DNA from: Glutamicibacter ardleyensis
GTDB taxonomy: Bacteria; Actinomycetota; Actinomycetes; Actinomycetales; Micrococcaceae
Length of the DNA: 64,000 nucleotides
NCBI RefSeq assembly: GCF_014644555.1
Contig: NZ_BMKX01000007.1
Location: forward strand, 62,001-126,000
Reading direction: 5' to 3'
The notes beneath the pieces are model-generated. The model saw only the letters and a list, made by a program, of their open reading frames with translations. It had not been told where the DNA came from and searched no databases. Within the stretch, counting starts at the first letter, position 1. Each line of letters begins with the position of its first letter. Shown here one piece after another: positions 17,999-26,605 of the stretch. The position numbers and the translations under genes were made by a program.

Positions 17999-19267
17999 GT
18001 GCAGTTACGTGAGAAGGAACTGAACTGGGCAGGGAATCTTGCATACGGGGCCAAGGAACTGCTCTACCCCACCAGCATCGAACAGTTGCGGGAGCACGTG
18101 CATGTAGCAAAATCTGTGAAGGTTTTGGGCTCGCGTCATTCTTTTAATGACATCGTCGATACCGGGGAGCTGATGATTTCTCTGGCCAAGATGCCAGCAG
18201 AGATCAAAATTGATCCGCAGGCAATGTCCGTGCGAGTCAGTGCCGGCATCACCTATGGCGCGCTGGCCGACGTGTTGCAGGAAGCAGGTTTCGCCCTGCA
18301 TAATCTCGCCTCACTGCCACATATCTCGGTGGCCGGCGCGGTGTCTACCGGCACCCACGGTTCCGGAGAAACCCACGGTAACCTCGCGACCGCCGTCAGC
18401 GCAGTAGAACTGGTACTGGCCGATGGTTCGCTGATGACCGTGCAGCGTGGCGACGAAGATTTCAATGGCATGGTTGTCGGATTAGGTGCGCTGGGCGTAT
18501 TGACCCACCTCACCTTGGATATCCTGCCAGCCTTCGAAGTGCAACAGACCGTCTTTGAGGATTTGTCATGGGACAAGGTCCTCAACGACTTCGATGCCGT
18601 CCAGGCTTCGGCCTATAGCGTCAGCCTGTTCACCGATTGGAGCGGGGACCATGTAGGACAGACCTGGCTCAAGCGACGCGTGGGTGATGCACTGGTTGAC
18701 GATATTGATCAAGGCAAATTTGATGGCCTGCCGGCAATTGCTGCAGTGCACCCGCTGCCTGGAGCCGATGGGGCGATCTGCAGCATCCAGTTGGGTGAGA
18801 CAGGGCCTTGGTCGGACCGACTAGCCCATTTCCGCATGGATTTTATGCCCAGTGCCGGTGATGAACTACAGAGCGAATATTTGGTTCCGCGCGAACACGC
18901 GGTGGCAGCCATACAAACAATTCGTAAGCTCTCACCGGTCATCACGCCCCTACTGCTGATCTCCGAGGTGCGTACCATTGCCGCCGATGAGCTCTGGCTC
19001 AGTGGAAACTACGACCGTGATGGCATCGCCCTGCACTTTACCTGGAAGCCGCAACAGAAAGCTGTCGAGGCGATCCTTCCGCAGATCGAAGAAGCCCTGG
19101 CGTCGTTTGCTGCTCGACCGCACTGGGGCAAGCTCTTTGCTGCCCAAGTTTCCGAGCTCGGCAGCCTGTATCCGAAGTTTAATAACTTCATTGCGCTGGC
19201 TGACCGGCTAGATCCTGCGGGCAAGTTCCGCAACGAATACCTGCGTCGTACGGTGTTCGGAACCTAA
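17999..19267 (+). CDS. FAD-dependent alditol (xylitol) oxidase
   Basis: Flavoenzyme of 422 residues of the VAO/GMC-like covalent-FAD class, matching AldO alditol oxidases (about 418 aa). The covalent-FAD histidine motif GSRHSFNDIVDTGE lies near residue 44. The FAD domain also has VAGAVSTGTHGSGETHGN, and the C-terminus carries RPHWGKLF. AldO-type enzymes oxidise the terminal carbon of xylitol or sorbitol with O2, giving an aldose and H2O2. The GTG start at 17999 follows AAGGA that overlaps the xylB stop region. In this operon it would convert xylitol to xylose for XylA (inference). Confidence 0.85.
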   Translation: MQLREKELNWAGNLAYGAKELLYPTSIEQLREHVHVAKSVKVLGSRHSFNDIVDTGELMISLAKMPAEIKIDPQAMSVRVSAGITYGALADVLQEAGFALHNLASLPHISVAGAVSTGTHGSGETHGNLATAVSAVELVLADGSLMTVQRGDEDFNGMVVGLGALGVLTHLTLDILPAFEVQQTVFEDLSWDKVLNDFDAVQASAYSVSLFTDWSGDHVGQTWLKRRVGDALVDDIDQGKFDGLPAIAAVHPLPGADGAICSIQLGETGPWSDRLAHFRMDFMPSAGDELQSEYLVPREHAVAAIQTIRKLSPVITPLLLISEVRTIAADELWLSGNYDRDGIALHFTWKPQQKAVEAILPQIEEALASFAARPHWGKLFAAQVSELGSLYPKFNNFIALADRLDPAGKFRNEYLRRTVFGT

Positions 19268-19336
19268 GCGCACGCTGGTCTTGCCCGGCTCTTGAAAGTG
19301 GTCATGTGGCGCTGGGCAGGCTCACCGGTTTTTGCT

Positions 19337-19942
19337 TTAGATCCATCCACGTTCTTCGGCGAGCAACACCGCTTGTTGGCGGGTAGCAACGTTCAACTTG
19401 GCCAGAATTGCGGAGATGTAATTGCGTACGGTTCCGGGGGCAAGGCTCAGCGAGCGAGCGATTTGGCTTGTGGCTTCACCACGTCTCCCCGCGCGCAATA
19501 CGTCCAGTTCCCGCTCGGTCAGCGGGCTTCGTTCATCACTGAGCGCATCGGCGGCAATCTCGGGGTCTACGTAGCGTGCCCCCGCCATGACACGGCGGAT
19601 AACCTCGGCTATCTCGTTGGCGCTTCGCGACTTTGGCAAGAACCCACTAACCCCGGAAGCCAGAGCCCTGCGCAACACTCCGGGGCGGGCATGCCTGGTC
19701 ACCACAACACAGCGTGTGGCGGTCAGCGTGGTGCGCAGCCGGTCGGCCACCTGAACACCGTCAAGTTCTGGCATCTCCAAATCAAGCAGACAGATATCTG
19801 GCTTTAGTTTCTCTGCCATGACAACAGCTTGCGCACCGTCGGCGCATTCGGCAACCACCTCGATGTCGTCCTCTAAAGACAACAGGGCCGCCACCGCCGA
19901 ACGAATCATTACTTCGTCATCTGCGATTAAAACTCGGATCAT
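19337..19942 (-). CDS. NarL/LuxR-family response regulator
   Basis: Two-component regulator of 201 residues. The receiver domain (1-120) has the acidic pair Asp8/Asp9, phospho-acceptor Asp54 in LLDLEMPELDG, and a late KSRS lysine. A LuxR-type HTH (about 140-200) has LTERELDVLRAGRRGEATSQIA and TVRNYISAIL. Its ATG overlaps the stop of the upstream kinase gene by one base (TAATG), so the two are coupled. The arrangement and sequence are DesR-like. Likely target is the TGTCA palindromes at 21186-21235. Confidence 0.92.
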   Translation of the reverse strand: MIRVLIADDEVMIRSAVAALLSLEDDIEVVAECADGAQAVVMAEKLKPDICLLDLEMPELDGVQVADRLRTTLTATRCVVVTRHARPGVLRRALASGVSGFLPKSRSANEIAEVIRRVMAGARYVDPEIAADALSDERSPLTERELDVLRAGRRGEATSQIARSLSLAPGTVRNYISAILAKLNVATRQQAVLLAEERGWI

Positions 19943-21168
19943 TATTGTTCTTCCTTAGAGTTCAAAGCTGGCACCAGCACCACGATCGAGAACTCATGTT
20001 TTCCACGGTGTACCTGAACCGAACCATTAGCCTCGGCCACACGGCGGCCGATCCCTTGTAAACCGGACCCCTCAACGTTGCCTGCAGTCTCGGCGGCCCG
20101 ATCATTAGTGATCTCGTAGCGCCACTGTTCTGCCTCACGTTGTAATGACAGGTGCGCGCGTTTCCCGGCGCCGTGACGCAGTACGTTAGTTGTTGTTTCG
20201 CGAATGATCGGTCCGAGAGTGGCAGCGGGCGCCAGGTTCGCCTCGGCAGACACCGTGGCGTTAACCGAGGTGCCGGCGGCGCGGAGTAGATCAACCGCAT
20301 TATCAATCTCGTCGCGCAGCGGAACACCACGGAAGCGCATAGCCAGATCTCGGGTGCCCTGCTGGGCTTCGGCGACACTGGACCTGGCCAGCCGCAGCTG
20401 TTGTAGCGCCGCTTCCGGGTCACGCGCCAGCAGCCGTTCGGAGAGTTCGAGCTGTAACGCGATCACCTGAAGGTGATGTCCTTGTAAATCATGAACATCG
20501 GTGGCAACCCGCAGTCGCTCTTGGGTGGCCCCTAACCGTGATTCCGCCGCCCTGGCGCGGTCAAGCGTGGCCAGCACGTCCCACCACCATAGCGAGCTGG
20601 CGGTCATGGCAGGCAGCAAAATGGACAGGAATCCCAGGGTCCACCAACTTTCGCCGCTCCCCCCGTCAGCGGAAGTCACCGCTCTCAGGTCGATGAACCA
20701 CAGTCCGCCTAGCAGCACCAGCGCCACGATCACTAGACGCAGGCGCACCCCGCGAGGCCAGTTGAGCAGCATCAGAGATTGCACGAGAGGCACCGCGCCA
20801 ACCACCCAGAGCCCGCTGAGCAGGCCCGCCGTGAGCGCAAAGGCCACGGAAATAATCAGCGGAAGAAGCATGGCGCGCCACTGCGCAGCGGCTCCGGCCG
20901 TTTCATCTCGACGCCGGTACTGCACCATCAGCGGCACGGTGGCGGCGCACCACACCACTCCTCCGATAGCCATGATTACGACGGAGGATGGGCTCTTGCC
21001 CAGGTTGGCTTGCGCCCCGATCCATAGGGATACGACCATGAGCTGAAATACCAGCAAGCCTGCCACCGTGTACCACCAGGTGACGGTGATTCCCGTTCTC
21101 AGCCTGCGCGAACCAATCGATCCGGGGCCGAAGTTCTCCGTCGAATCGGCAGGTAAAGGAGCACTCAT
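19942..21168 (-). CDS. Sensor histidine kinase, DesK/NarL type
   Basis: Membrane kinase of about 408 residues. The N-terminal half has six hydrophobic segments and no large extracellular domain, suggesting a membrane-state or small-molecule sensor like DesK. The DHp helix has the phospho-His in TDVHDLQGHHLQVIALQLE. The HATPase_c domain follows with ETTTNVLRHG and GSGLQGIGRRV. I favour ATG 21168: a TATACT -10 (minus strand, 21175-21180) would place transcription start at that ATG, a leaderless start. The in-frame ATG at 21192 overlaps a palindrome and lacks a ribosome-binding site. Confidence 0.85.
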   Translation of the reverse strand: MSAPLPADSTENFGPGSIGSRRLRTGITVTWWYTVAGLLVFQLMVVSLWIGAQANLGKSPSSVVIMAIGGVVWCAATVPLMVQYRRRDETAGAAAQWRAMLLPLIISVAFALTAGLLSGLWVVGAVPLVQSLMLLNWPRGVRLRLVIVALVLLGGLWFIDLRAVTSADGGSGESWWTLGFLSILLPAMTASSLWWWDVLATLDRARAAESRLGATQERLRVATDVHDLQGHHLQVIALQLELSERLLARDPEAALQQLRLARSSVAEAQQGTRDLAMRFRGVPLRDEIDNAVDLLRAAGTSVNATVSAEANLAPAATLGPIIRETTTNVLRHGAGKRAHLSLQREAEQWRYEITNDRAAETAGNVEGSGLQGIGRRVAEANGSVQVHRGKHEFSIVVLVPALNSKEEQ

Positions 21169-21185
21169 TTCTTCAGTATACGGGG

Positions 21186-21199
21186 ATGACATTTGTCAT
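21186..21199. promoter_or_regulatory. Palindrome upstream of the kinase gene, candidate response-regulator site
   Basis: ATGACA TT TGTCAT, perfect 6-bp arms. It lies just upstream of the TATACT -10 of the kinase gene, in the -35 region, so a bound regulator would affect kinase-operon transcription. Confidence 0.5.
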
Positions 21200-21221
21200 T
21201 ACCTAAACATGCAAAGCTCCC

Positions 21222-21235
21222 TGTCACAAGTGACA
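21222..21235. promoter_or_regulatory. Second palindrome in the kinase/exporter intergenic region
   Basis: TGTCAC AA GTGACA, perfect 6-bp arms, 36 bp (centre to centre) from the first palindrome and with the same TGTCA/TGACA half-sites in opposite arrangement. It lies 80 bp before the divergent small exporter gene. Confidence 0.5.
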
Positions 21236-21314
21236 TTTAGGCACTTACCGTGACGCTGAAAACGCGATGAAATTGTATTACACACACATCCAACAACTCA
21301 CGACAGGAACAATA

Positions 21315-21878
21315 ATGAACCTCATCGAATCCTTCCAGGACCTCATCTCCCAAGTCCCAGAACTCGCACAGCCACTGATCGTTGCCCTCGCCAGCGCAGT
21401 GCCCTTCATCGAAGGCGAAGGTGCGGCAACCATCGGCATTCTTGGCGGAATCAACCCGGTGGTCGCCGCCATCGCCGCCATCATCGGCAACTTCATCTGT
21501 GTGGCGTTGCTTGTACTACTGGGTTCCGGCGCCCGCACCGCACTGGTCAACCGCAAACGAGCCAAAGAACCTATCGCAGTAAATGGTGCCAACCGCACCG
21601 AAGACGCACAGCTCCGCGGAAGTATTGCGCCGGTAGCCGCGGACAGCGAACGCAAAGCCAACCGCCGCATGAAATTCCAGCGCGCATTCGAACGCTACGG
21701 CGTGCCAGGGGTGAGCTTGCTCGGCCCACTGCTACTACCCACGCACTTCACCGCCACCATGCTCGCTGCCGCCGGCATCAACAAGGCACGCATCCTCATC
21801 TGGCAGGCAGTCGCAATCGTCGGCTGGACCGCCGTGCTGTCCATCTTTGTGGCCAGCGTCGTCAACGTCGCAGCCTAG
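21315..21878 (+). CDS. Small multidrug export-type membrane protein (COG2426)
   Basis: Membrane protein of 187 residues. The N-terminal part ALASAVPFIEGEGAATIGIL followed by NPVVAAIAAIIGNFI is the signature of the small multidrug export family (PF06695). A charged cytoplasmic loop (about 85-130) separates it from two C-terminal membrane helices around GPLLLPTHFTATMLAAAGI. The name is historical and transport has little direct proof. ATG 21315 was chosen because AGGAACA precedes it; it lies divergent from the DesK-like system, its likely regulator. The TetR gene follows after 61 bases. Confidence 0.78.
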   Translation: MNLIESFQDLISQVPELAQPLIVALASAVPFIEGEGAATIGILGGINPVVAAIAAIIGNFICVALLVLLGSGARTALVNRKRAKEPIAVNGANRTEDAQLRGSIAPVAADSERKANRRMKFQRAFERYGVPGVSLLGPLLLPTHFTATMLAAAGINKARILIWQAVAIVGWTAVLSIFVASVVNVAA

Positions 21879-21939
21879 GAAAACCCGGCAAGGTCAGCGC
21901 GCATGGGTAGTCGGTGACACTACGTCTAGACTAGAAGGC

Positions 21940-22479
21940 ATGGCATTAACTCAGCTGACCGTCGTGGATACCGCGGTCGATATCCTGCAACAGTTTGGGT
22001 TAGCTGACCTCTCCATGCGGCGTTTAGCCAAAGAACTCGAAGTTCAGGTTGGCGCGCTGTACTGGCATGTAAAGAACAAACAAGAGCTACTGGCTGCCGT
22101 TGCCGCAAAATTATTGAACACCGAGCAGCTACGTGTCATCCCAGAAAATTTTGCAACACCCGCCGACGCTGTTTTGCAGCTATGCCGCAAGTTGTACTTG
22201 GCTCTGCTTCCCATCCAGGACAGCCCAGAGGTGATCGAAGTAGCCAGCGCATTGCAAGTTGAGCAGCTCAACCCGGTTCTGCAGCTACGCGACCTACTTC
22301 ACTCTGCAGGTTTGTCCACAGAGGATGCCCGTTTTGGTCAGCAGCTACTGCTCAACCACATTTTAGGTTCGGTGGCCTACCGTCAAAACCTTGTGCAGTT
22401 GGACGTTGATGCACCACAAAGTGACGGTTTTGATTGGGGACTGCAGCGCGCAGTTTCTGGTCTTTTCTCACGCGACTAA
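21940..22479 (+). CDS. TetR-family transcriptional regulator
   Basis: Repressor-type protein of 179 residues. N-terminal HTH: VDTAVDILQQFGLADLSMRRLAKELEVQVGALYWHVKNKQELL, the TetR-class pattern. The C-terminal ligand-binding part resembles TetR_C. The start is ATG 21940, just after AGAAGG; the longer upstream frame would run into the preceding gene. A TCTAGA-centred palindrome (21925-21932 region, GTCTAGAC) directly upstream could be its operator. Being next to the small exporter gene, it may control that gene or itself (inference). Confidence 0.87.
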   Translation: MALTQLTVVDTAVDILQQFGLADLSMRRLAKELEVQVGALYWHVKNKQELLAAVAAKLLNTEQLRVIPENFATPADAVLQLCRKLYLALLPIQDSPEVIEVASALQVEQLNPVLQLRDLLHSAGLSTEDARFGQQLLLNHILGSVAYRQNLVQLDVDAPQSDGFDWGLQRAVSGLFSRD

Positions 22480-22494
22480 CCCCACTAGAAGAAC

Positions 22495-23121
22495 CTAGCT
22501 CAGTCGCCCGCCGGAGACCTCTAGGTAGCACGAGGCACACAGAGACTCGTACCAGACGTCTTCCCCGTCGATAGCCACCTGGTCGCCGTCAAAAACAACC
22601 TGGTCCCCCACCCGGCGTGTGTTAAACATTGCCTTGCGTCCGCAACGGCAAATGGTTTTTAGCTCTTCCAAGGAGTGCGCAAGCTCCATTAGTCGCGCGG
22701 AGCCCGGGAAAGCATGGGTTCTAAAGTCCGTGCGGATTCCGTAGGCAAGGACCGGAACATTGTCCAGCACGGCAATGCGCAGCAGGTCATCAACCTGCTC
22801 TCGGGTCAAGAACTGCGCCTCGTCGACTAGCAGGCAAGCGACCGGGGGTGAATCAACGTGGGTGAGAAGAGCTTCTGGATCCTCTCCGGAAGCTATCGCA
22901 GCGAACTGCTGACGCACATCGCCTTGTGGGCTAATCACGAAGTCAACCTCGCGTTCAAGCCCTAACCGGGAAACTATCGAGGCCTCCCCCTTGGTGTCGA
23001 CGCCGGGCTTGGCCAACAAGATCCGCTGGCCGCGTTCCTCATAGTTGAAGGCAGCCTGCAATAAGCTCGTTGATTTGCCCGAGTTCATTGCCCCGTATCG
23101 GAAATACAGCTTGGCCACCAT
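22495..23121 (-). CDS. tdk: Thymidine kinase
   Basis: Cytoplasmic salvage enzyme phosphorylating thymidine with ATP. The 208-residue protein has Walker A GAMNSGKST (residues 9-17), Walker B VDEAQFL, and the zinc site CRCGRK...CASCYLE. ATG 23121 follows GAGGAG at unusually short distance; the next codon is GTG at 23118, which would give better spacing, so the start may be that GTG. It is separate from the downstream-transcribed neighbours and convergent with the TetR gene. Confidence 0.94.
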   Translation of the reverse strand: MVAKLYFRYGAMNSGKSTSLLQAAFNYEERGQRILLAKPGVDTKGEASIVSRLGLEREVDFVISPQGDVRQQFAAIASGEDPEALLTHVDSPPVACLLVDEAQFLTREQVDDLLRIAVLDNVPVLAYGIRTDFRTHAFPGSARLMELAHSLEELKTICRCGRKAMFNTRRVGDQVVFDGDQVAIDGEDVWYESLCASCYLEVSGGRLS

Positions 23122-23229
23122 TGCTCCTCGAAGGTTGCTGTGCCTGCTATCTAGCAAGCCCTTTATGATCTTAGTGCCCGCAACAGAATTCTCCAGTGAA
23201 CTGGCTCCGCGGGCCTCGGTTTGCCCAGG

Positions 23230-24609
23230 CTAGGCCGAAGGTTGCTTCTTGCCGGCAAAGACCAGCTTGTAGAGCACCGACATGACGATGACGAACGGCA
23301 CTCCGAAGATCAACGTGTACTTGAATTCCGGTACGAAGAACGAGGTCACCAGCAGTCCTGCCAGTAATACCGCACCAAATAGTGAGGCGGCCGGGTATCC
23401 GGGGAGTTTGTATTCCAAGACAACCTGCTCTCTGTGCACCTTGCGGCGGAAAGCCACATGGGTCACCAAGATCATGAACCAGGTAGCCAAGGCACCAAAG
23501 GTAGCCAGTGACATCATGATGCCAAATCCACCCTCTGGAACCATGGCGTAGACCAGTGCAGCCACGGCAATTCCGCCAGCAGACATCCACACAGCGTGGA
23601 TCGGGGCACCGTTGCTGCTGGTTTTATGGGCTAGGCGTGGTGCATGACCGGAGTCAGCCAATGAGTGCAACATGCGAGTAGCGGCGTAGAGCTGCGCGTT
23701 CATCGCCGACAGTGCGGCAATGATCAGCACGAAGTTCAGCACCGAGTCGGCAAAAGGAATTCCAACCTGGGACATCACGGTGACAAACGGAGAACCACCG
23801 GAAATGAGTTCACTGGTGGGCGCCACCGCGAGGATCAACGCCATGGTGAATACGTAGAAGAGCAGCAGGCGCAGGAAGGAAACTTTGAAGGCCTTGCGCA
23901 CCGCAATTTTTGGGTTGCGGGCCTCGGCCGCGGCAATCGAGATAGCTTCGATGCCCATGTAGGAGAAGATCGCCACGATCACCGCACTCCACATACCGGA
24001 GAGCCCATTGGCGAAGAAGCCGCCCTCGGCGGTGTAGTTCTGGAAGCCGAACTGGTCATTAGAATCATGGAAGACCAACCACAGAGCAATGATGATGAAA
24101 GCGACCACGGCGAAGACCTTGATCGCGGAGAACCAGTATTCGGTGGTGCCGAAGGTTTTCACGCTGGCGAAGTTCACCGCAAGCAACACTACGGAAAAGA
24201 GGATCACCCAGAGCAGTCCGGGAATTTCGGGGAACCAGTACTGCATGTATTCACCCACGGCGCTGACCTCGGTACCCACCGCGAAGATTAGCGCGGACCA
24301 GTAAAGGTATTTCGTCAGGTACCCAGCGAACCGTCCCAGGTAGCGTTCGGCATAGACTCCGAAGGATCCAGCCACCGGCTGCTTAACCGTCATTTCGGCG
24401 AGAGCACCCATGACCAGCAGCGCTACGACTCCACCAATCAAGTAGCTGACGATCACCGATGGGCCGGCCATGGAGATGGCCAATTTGCTGCCGGCAAACA
24501 GTCCCGTGCCGATCGCGCTACCCAGGGCGATCATCGACATCTGGGCCGGTGTTAATGACTTCTTTAGACCCGACCCGGAATCAGTGACGTGTACCGGTTG
24601 CTTGCCCAA
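23230..24609 (-). CDS. Amino acid permease (APC family)
   Basis: Membrane transporter of about 459 residues with twelve hydrophobic segments. The N-terminus SLTPAQMSMIALGSAIGTGLF is the amino-acid transporter signature, followed by PVAGSFGVYAERYLGRFAGY. I favour the TTG start at 24609 because AAGGGAG is spaced well before it; the ATG at 24645 lacks a ribosome-binding site and adds 12 residues. It is downstream of kynU on the same strand, 124 bp away, so uptake of tryptophan, kynurenine or related amino acids is a possibility, not shown by sequence. Confidence 0.87.
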   Translation of the reverse strand: MGKQPVHVTDSGSGLKKSLTPAQMSMIALGSAIGTGLFAGSKLAISMAGPSVIVSYLIGGVVALLVMGALAEMTVKQPVAGSFGVYAERYLGRFAGYLTKYLYWSALIFAVGTEVSAVGEYMQYWFPEIPGLLWVILFSVVLLAVNFASVKTFGTTEYWFSAIKVFAVVAFIIIALWLVFHDSNDQFGFQNYTAEGGFFANGLSGMWSAVIVAIFSYMGIEAISIAAAEARNPKIAVRKAFKVSFLRLLLFYVFTMALILAVAPTSELISGGSPFVTVMSQVGIPFADSVLNFVLIIAALSAMNAQLYAATRMLHSLADSGHAPRLAHKTSSNGAPIHAVWMSAGGIAVAALVYAMVPEGGFGIMMSLATFGALATWFMILVTHVAFRRKVHREQVVLEYKLPGYPAASLFGAVLLAGLLVTSFFVPEFKYTLIFGVPFVIVMSVLYKLVFAGKKQPSA

Positions 24610-24700
24610 CGATGCTCCCTTAGACCTATGCGAACAGCGCGACATTGATGGATGCCACGCTGTTATTAAGGGTACGCTGGCGTAAAATCGCTGGATTCTC

Positions 24701-24722
24701 GGGTCGCTGACCCAAAGGTCAG
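24701..24722. promoter_or_regulatory. Overlapping mutually exclusive stems before the permease gene
   Basis: GGGTC gct GACCC (24701-24713) and CTGACC caaa GGTCAG (24707-24722) share bases, so only one can form at a time. They lie between kynU and the permease. They could equally be DNA half-sites; no function is assigned. Confidence 0.3.
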
Positions 24723-24733
24723 TGAATTTTGCG

Positions 24734-26014
24734 CTATGTCACGGCATTTCGTACGGTAAACTCCTCGCGCTGCCATGCCCCAGTGTGCAGAACTTCACGC
24801 AGGATCTCTACCGCATCCCAGATATCGGTGCGACTCAGGTAGAGCGGCGTAACCCCAAAACGCAAAACTGCAGGCTCTCGATAGTCACCGATGACCCCTC
24901 GGGAAATGAGCGCAGCGATAATTTCATAGCCGTTGGGATGGCTGAAACTGACGTGGCTCCCGCGGCGAGCATGATCCCGTGGGGTGATCAGTTCCAGCCC
25001 GTACCCGGCACAGCGGGTTTCAACAAGTTCGATAAATAAGTCCGTCAGTTCTAGCGAGTTCGCCCGGACCTTGTCCATTTCCGCTTCAACACTGATATCT
25101 AGACCAACCTCAATCATGGCCATTGAGGTCACCGGCTGGGTGCCGCACATGAAGCGACGCACGTCATTGGCTGGCGTGTAACTCTCCGCCATTGCGAATG
25201 GCGCCTGGTGGGACCACCAGCCGGACAGTGGCTGCCAAAAACGTTCGTGATGGCGCGCGTTGACCCAAATGAATGCCGGCGATCCGGGGCCACCGTTGAG
25301 GTATTTATAGGTGCAACCTACCGCGTAGTCAGCGTTTGCGGCGTTCAGCGCAACGGGCACTGCACCGGCAGCATGTGCCAGATCCCAAATCGCCAACCCG
25401 CCGGCCTGGTGAACCGCCTCGGTAATAGCAGCCATATCCCACATGGCGCCGGTTCGATAGTTCACGTGCGACAGGGACACGAGCGCGGTGTCGTCTCCTA
25501 AGGCTGCAAGCAGCTCGGTTTCGCTATCAATCAGTTTCACTTCGTAGCTGACGCCAGTTTCAGCGCCGACAGAGTTGAGCAGGTCTGCCAGGCCCTCTGC
25601 GATGTAAATGTCTGTGGGGAAGTTGTCGCGTTCGGTGATCAGCACCCGGCGGTCTGGGCCATCAACCTGCTGAATGCGAAGTGCCGAGGCTAAAGCCTTA
25701 AAGAGGTTAAGGCTGGTGGTATCGGTAACCACGGTTTCACCCGGATTTGCGCCGAGTAGCTGGGCCAGCTTGTCGCCTAAACGCGTAGGAAGTTCAAACC
25801 AACCGGCATCGTTCCACGAGCGGATTAGGCCGTGGCCCCATTGCTGGGTGACGACTTGCGCGGCACGCTCTGCGGCTCCATGCGGTAACGCTCCGAGAGA
25901 GTTTCCATCCAGGTAGATGACGCCTTCGGGGAGTTGAAAGCGCTCACGGAACCGGATCAGCGGATCGTTGGCATCTAGCTGCGCTAGGGAAGCTCGGCTC
26001 AGTTCAGTTTGCAC
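24734..26014 (-). CDS. kynU: Kynureninase
   Basis: PLP-dependent cytoplasmic enzyme cleaving L-kynurenine to anthranilate and alanine in tryptophan breakdown. At 426 residues it has family length. It shows [12 protein letters not shown], the Thr/Asp-rich cofactor segment [27 protein letters not shown], the PLP-lysine motif [15 protein letters not shown], and a C-terminal GVTPLYLS segment. The GTG start at 26014 has only a weak GAGAAA upstream. No kynA or kynB is present here. It is divergent from an Lrp/AsnC regulator across a dyad. Confidence 0.93.
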   Translation of the reverse strand: MQTELSRASLAQLDANDPLIRFRERFQLPEGVIYLDGNSLGALPHGAAERAAQVVTQQWGHGLIRSWNDAGWFELPTRLGDKLAQLLGANPGETVVTDTTSLNLFKALASALRIQQVDGPDRRVLITERDNFPTDIYIAEGLADLLNSVGAETGVSYEVKLIDSETELLAALGDDTALVSLSHVNYRTGAMWDMAAITEAVHQAGGLAIWDLAHAAGAVPVALNAANADYAVGCTYKYLNGGPGSPAFIWVNARHHERFWQPLSGWWSHQAPFAMAESYTPANDVRRFMCGTQPVTSMAMIEVGLDISVEAEMDKVRANSLELTDLFIELVETRCAGYGLELITPRDHARRGSHVSFSHPNGYEIIAALISRGVIGDYREPAVLRFGVTPLYLSRTDIWDAVEILREVLHTGAWQREEFTVRNAVT

Positions 26015-26074
26015 GGTTTCTCAGTTCTTCTAGGAATACTTCTTATCTCTTATCGTAGAATCAGTGACGAAATA

Positions 26075-26092
26075 CTTCGATTGATTTCGAAG
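26075..26092. promoter_or_regulatory. Dyad between kynU and the Lrp/AsnC gene, candidate operator
   Basis: CTTCGA TTGATT TCGAAG, perfect 6-bp arms that extend to 9 bp with one mismatch (26072-26095). Dyads of about this length with an AT-rich centre are typical Lrp/AsnC sites. AATACTTC occurs both here and 38 bp upstream (26033-26040). Confidence 0.55.
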
Positions 26093-26104
26093 AATAGCCA
26101 AGAA

Positions 26105-26605
26105 ATGAGAAATATTTTCGTGAAAAGTTCACTTTGGTCGGTCCAGGGCGAAGCCGTACCGCATCCTATTCGCGTCGATGAGATCGATTTGGCGATTCTT
26201 TCCGAACTTCGAACCGACGCCCGCATTGCCAATAATGTGCTCGCGGCCAAGATTGGTCTGGCGCCTTCGACCTGTTTGGGTCGAGTCAAGGCGTTGCACC
26301 GCGCCGGGGTCATCCGCGGATACACCGCGCTTATCGACGAAAAGCTTCTCGGTGTCACCGTCAATGCCATGATCTCTGTGGTGGTTGCTCCGGCGGCACG
26401 TGACCGGCTACTTGCCTCAGCACGGACCCTGCAAGAGCTAACGGAAGTCAAAGATGTTTTTGTGCTCGGCGGTACACCGGATCTCTTGGTGCGAGTTGCC
26501 GCCCGCAGCATTGATGACCTGCGCACCTTCGTGGCGACGCATCTCGGCGCCAACCGAGCTTTTTCTTCCACGCAGACGGCAATCATCTTTGAGCATTTAA
26601 GCTAA
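26105..26605 (+). CDS. Lrp/AsnC-family regulator, probably controlling kynU
   Basis: DNA-binding regulator of 166 residues. The HTH is DLAILSELRTDARIANNVLAAKIGLAPSTCLGRVKALHRAGVIRG (about 22-66), followed by a RAM effector domain with MISVVVAP, EVKDVFVLGGTPDLLVRVAARS. Divergent placement next to kynU suggests a KynR-like local regulator responding to kynurenine or tryptophan (inference from family). ATG 26105 was chosen for length; GTG 26120 is possible. Its TAA overlaps the TAG of the convergent ABC gene (CTAA at 26602-26605). Confidence 0.88.
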   Translation: MRNIFVKSSLWSVQGEAVPHPIRVDEIDLAILSELRTDARIANNVLAAKIGLAPSTCLGRVKALHRAGVIRGYTALIDEKLLGVTVNAMISVVVAPAARDRLLASARTLQELTEVKDVFVLGGTPDLLVRVAARSIDDLRTFVATHLGANRAFSSTQTAIIFEHLS

